Source of the DNA: UBA4416 sp040389965
Lineage (GTDB): Bacteria > Bacteroidota > Bacteroidia > B-17B0 > Aurantibacillaceae
Direction: 5' to 3'
Length of the DNA: 64,000 nt
NCBI GenBank assembly: GCA_040389965.1
Contig: JAZJZF010000003.1
Location: forward strand, 1-64,000
In this document: piece by piece, positions 61,746 through 64,000 of the stretch
Layout of the letters: the number at the start of each line of letters is the position of its first letter
Position numbering within the stretch: position 1 is the stretch's first letter
The notes under the pieces: model-generated
Told to the model about the DNA's origin: nothing
The model's input: only the letters and a program-made list of their open reading frames with translations
The model's database searches: none
Program-made: the position numbers and the translations under genes

Positions 61746-62336
61746 TTATAGGCTTGTATCCGTGTCAAATTGCTGCACTTTTAATGCTAAATTCAATTCT
61801 TTAAGATCTTTTTTACGAATAACCATTGTCTCTGTCCAGGCATCGTGCCAGCCCAAACCCGAAAAACACGAAAATGCTTCAAAAGGAACAATACGGGCAT
61901 ATGAACGACCAAGAATTTGACTAAATGTTGGCTTTTCTCCGTATTCATTTATCACGACCCGACCTAATATTAATTTGCCGGGAGTACTTTGCATAAAGTA
62001 TTCAAAAAATAAATAATAACCCGGAAACAAAATAACATACGTAAACACGTTTATCAAAAAGTCGCTCCCCGGAGAACCCCATAAATCAGATGTTCCGGTT
62101 AAAACACTAAGAGTGCCTAATAGCAATCCAACTAATATGCTAAGGATATAAAAAAATACTCTGTCCAGCATAAAATGCCCGAACCTTGCCCATCCGTCAA
62201 CTGTAATAACTTCTTTATAACGCGTCAATGTTTTATGCTCAAACTTACTTCCGTCGGCTGCTACACCATCTCCTCTGATTCTGCTTTTCACAGTATAGGT
62301 TTCCTTTATTTCAGTAATTTTTGTTTTGGTCATCAT
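61746..62336 (-). CDS. RDD-family membrane protein
   Basis: A 196-residue protein with two or three hydrophobic segments and the RDD-like signature. FGHFMLDRVFFYILSILVGL lies near residue 53 (the F-x-x-x-D replaces R-D-D), and PGKLILGRVVINEYGEKPTFSQILGRS near 122-148. A cytoplasmic N-terminal tail of about 45 residues precedes it. RDD proteins are thought to act in ion or small-molecule transport, but the role here is unknown. Two tandem ATG codons (62336, 62333) are possible starts. Confidence 0.82.
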   Translation of the reverse strand: MMTKTKITEIKETYTVKSRIRGDGVAADGSKFEHKTLTRYKEVITVDGWARFGHFMLDRVFFYILSILVGLLLGTLSVLTGTSDLWGSPGSDFLINVFTYVILFPGYYLFFEYFMQSTPGKLILGRVVINEYGEKPTFSQILGRSYARIVPFEAFSCFSGLGWHDAWTETMVIRKKDLKELNLALKVQQFDTDTSL

Positions 62337-62640
62337 CTTCCTTTTAATGCAATATATTTAAATAAATGAATTAAAAAAAATAGTTGTCATAAATGCTCCC
62401 CTACAATTTGTTTCCTCTTCTCTGTCTGATTTTATCTCATACTATATTTTGCCACTATTTCTTGCTATAAAAATCCTTTACTACAAATTTCAGAGATGAA
62501 AAAGCAATAGTAATCCATAAAAAAAGGGATTTCATCGTTTTACTTTTTTGTAAAAACAGGTCGCCGTTCTGACTTCCAATTAAGCCCTGAAACGTAAAAA
62601 TTCAGTTCCTTTAAAATATTAAAGCATATTTAAAAAATCC

Positions 62641-62671
62641 TTGCATACATACCATAAATGTGGTACTTTTG
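62641..62671 (+). promoter_or_regulatory. Promoter of the SUF-type operon
   Basis: TTG (62641-62643) and TACTTTTG (62664-62671) fit the -33 and -7 boxes with 20 nt between them. The first gene starts 67 nt later at 62739. The rest of the 400-nt gap (62337-62640) shows nothing recognisable. Confidence 0.6.
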
Positions 62672-62678
62672 TCTATCG

Positions 62679-62695
62679 TTTAGATTTAATCTAAA
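62679..62695. promoter_or_regulatory. Palindromic operator candidate at the SUF promoter
   Basis: TTTAGATT (62679-62686) and AATCTAAA (62688-62695) form a perfect inverted repeat around one T. It begins 7 nt after the -7 box, covering the expected transcription start. The spacing and TTTAG...CTAAA ends resemble metal-regulator sites of the DtxR/MntR kind, which is only a likeness. Confidence 0.55.
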
Positions 62696-62738
62696 TAAGA
62701 ATAACGCATAAGTAATTAACTATTAAATACTTAAAGAA

Positions 62739-63065
62739 ATGATCACAGTTAGTAATGCGGCAAAAGAACATGCCATACAATTAATAAAAGACGAGAATAA
62801 ACCCCTTGATACATTTATACGCGTGGGCGTTGATGGTGGTGGTTGCTCAGGCCTGATGTACAATTTAGAATTTGATAATGTGATGAAAGAAGGTGATAAA
62901 GAGTTTGAAGATAACGGAGTAAAGGTAGTGGTTGACCGAAAAAGCTTTCTATACCTTGTTGGAACCGAGCTTGATTATACAGGCGGCTTAAATGGCAAAG
63001 GCTTCACCTTCAAAAATCCTAACGCTTCGCGTACTTGCGGTTGCGGCGAATCTTTTTCAGTTTAG
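62739..63065 (+). CDS. A-type Fe-S cluster carrier (IscA/SufA/HesB family)
   Basis: A 108-residue protein that accepts and delivers Fe-S clusters. The three conserved Cys are present in DGGGCSGLMYNL (Cys37) and SRTCGCGESFSV (Cys101 and Cys103), with the normal spacing and length. Its position 105 nt before sufB makes it the SufA-like first gene of a SUF operon. A long leader with a 17-bp palindrome suggests iron- or Fe-S-dependent control. Confidence 0.95.
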   Translation: MITVSNAAKEHAIQLIKDENKPLDTFIRVGVDGGGCSGLMYNLEFDNVMKEGDKEFEDNGVKVVVDRKSFLYLVGTELDYTGGLNGKGFTFKNPNASRTCGCGESFSV

Positions 63066-63093
63066 TTTAAAAGTTACGAAAGTTAAATGGTTA

Positions 63094-63101
63094 TAAATTT
63101 G
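63094..63101 (+). promoter_or_regulatory. Possible internal -7 box before sufB
   Basis: TAAATTTG matches the -7 consensus 69 nt before the sufB ATG; no -33 box is evident. CTTTCTAAA is repeated in tandem at about 63130-63147. Confidence 0.25.
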
Positions 63102-63170
63102 TTTAAACTCAATTGTAACCACTAAGAACTTTCTAAACTTTCTAAACCTTCAACTTTTTAACTACAAAAA

Positions 63171-64000
63171 ATGGCTAACGAAATTTTAGAAGAACATATA
63201 CAGAACGAATACAAATGGGGCTTTACCACAGATATTGATGCGGATGAAGCTCCCAAAGGACTTAACGAAGACATTATCCGCTTTATTTCCGCTAAAAAAA
63301 ACGAACCCGAATGGATGCTGGAGTTTCGTTTAAAAGCATTTCGTAACTGGCAAAACATGATTGAACCTGAATGGGCACATGTTTCTTATCAAAAACCAAA
63401 CTTTCAGGATATTATTTATTATTCAGCGCCCAAGCCAAAAAAAGAACTGGCAAGCCTTGATGAAGTAGATCCCGAATTATTAAAAACATTCGAAAAACTA
63501 GGTATCTCCCTTGAAGAGCAAAAACGTTTAAGTGGTGTTCAAAGCAATATTGCTGTAGATGTGGTGTTTGACAGTGTTTCGGTTAAAACAACTTTTAAAG
63601 AAACGCTTGCAGAGAAAGGCATTATTTTTTGTTCTTTCAGCGAAGCCGTTCAGGATCACCCCGACCTTGTAAAAAAATACATGGGAATGGCGGTGCCTCC
63701 AACAGATAATTTTTATGCTGCTTTAAACTCGGCAGTGTTTACAGATGGTTCGTTCTGTTACATTCCAAAAGGAGTTCGTTCTCCGATGGAATTATCAACT
63801 TATTTCCGTATCAATGCCAGTGGTACAGGGCAATTTGAAAGAACATTAATTATTGCCGATGAAGATGCTTATGTATCTTACCTCGAAGGATGTACTGCTC
63901 CGCAACGCGATGAAAACCAATTACACGCCGCAGTAGTAGAAATTATCACTCACAAAAATGCGGAAGTAAAATACAGCACCGTACAAAATTGGTATCCCGG
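63171..64000 (+). CDS. sufB: Fe-S cluster assembly protein SufB (5' part; runs off window)
   Basis: The first 276 codons are in the window, beginning MANEILEEHIQNEYKWGFTT. SufB is the scaffold subunit of the SufBC2D complex that builds [4Fe-4S] clusters. Typical phrases are SAKKNEPEWMLEFRLKAFRNW (about 42-62), YMGMAVPPTDNFYAALNSAVFTDGSFCYIPKGV (about 170-202), and YLEGCTAPQRDENQLHAAVVE (about 243-263). The later catalytic Cys lies outside. The upstream A-type carrier gene and the phylum norm predict sufC, sufD and sufS next. Confidence 0.96.
   Translation, partial: MANEILEEHIQNEYKWGFTTDIDADEAPKGLNEDIIRFISAKKNEPEWMLEFRLKAFRNWQNMIEPEWAHVSYQKPNFQDIIYYSAPKPKKELASLDEVDPELLKTFEKLGISLEEQKRLSGVQSNIAVDVVFDSVSVKTTFKETLAEKGIIFCSFSEAVQDHPDLVKKYMGMAVPPTDNFYAALNSAVFTDGSFCYIPKGVRSPMELSTYFRINASGTGQFERTLIIADEDAYVSYLEGCTAPQRDENQLHAAVVEIITHKNAEVKYSTVQNWYP

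Overview
This window is AT-rich chromosomal DNA from a member of the Bacteroidota, probably a flavobacterium-like member of the Bacteroidia from a draft or metagenome assembly. The evidence is the TAnnTTTG promoter -7 boxes typical of this phylum, weak or absent Shine-Dalgarno sites, gliding-motility/type IX secretion C-terminal modules, a hybrid two-component protein ending in an AraC domain, GIN-domain and DUF1573 proteins, and a RibBA fusion. A run of ten N (55147-55156) interrupts one gene. I see no insertion sequence, prophage, CRISPR array or plasmid function.

Layout. 1-3.6 kb: two divergent peroxiredoxins, rnhB, an O-methyltransferase, a nucleoside-sugar-epimerase-like oxidoreductase and a DUF985 cupin. 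3.7-7.5 kb: purL, then a MarR regulator and a pirin whose promoter carries a palindromic operator candidate. 7.5-11 kb: envelope proteins (alpha/beta hydrolase, lipoprotein, GIN domain joined to a beta-barrel). 11.0-11.5 kb: a gene-free stretch with two strong terminators, a direct repeat and a cluster of palindromic repeats. 11.5-19.3 kb: asd, a 1144-residue lamin-tail-domain surface protein, a ComF-type phosphoribosyltransferase, a NifU-type Fe-S scaffold facing nadB, and tRNA-His. 19.3-28.2 kb: hybrid sensor kinase, small lipoprotein, DUF4846 protein, ftsX, a large lipoprotein, trmD, a secreted protein and an rRNA-type methyltransferase. 28.3-33.2 kb: a glycan-use operon (sugar MFS transporter, unknown acidic protein, GH92 mannosidase). 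33.2-38.6 kb: thioredoxin-like protein, DUF1573 protein, a two-component pair and hflX. 38.6-45 kb: three large secreted proteins, two of them tail-fibre-like paralogues, one with a self-cleaving S74 chaperone. 45-52.7 kb: SirB-cytochrome c fusion, double-domain amidohydrolase, P460-like cytochrome, methyltransferase-glycosyltransferase fusion, Nudix hydrolase and SRPBCC protein. 52.8-64 kb: ribBA, an AraC regulator, the gap-broken surface protein, truB, a YkgJ protein, dut, a polysaccharide flippase, rfaE2, a UPF0104 membrane protein, panD, an RDD protein, and the start of a SUF Fe-S operon.

How it works together. Most of the window is housekeeping metabolism (purine, riboflavin, NAD, aspartate-family and pantothenate synthesis; Fe-S assembly; tRNA modification) interleaved with cell-surface genes. 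The points most worth following up are regulatory or repeat-derived. A 17-bp palindrome sits at the SUF promoter and a 12-bp palindrome at the pirin promoter. A repeat-borne leader supplies a shared N-terminal peptide to two unrelated exported proteins. A long hairpin after the DUF1573 gene pairs fully only as minus-strand RNA. Three biosynthetic genes have -7 boxes placed as for leaderless mRNAs. I found no convincing wholly new multi-gene system.
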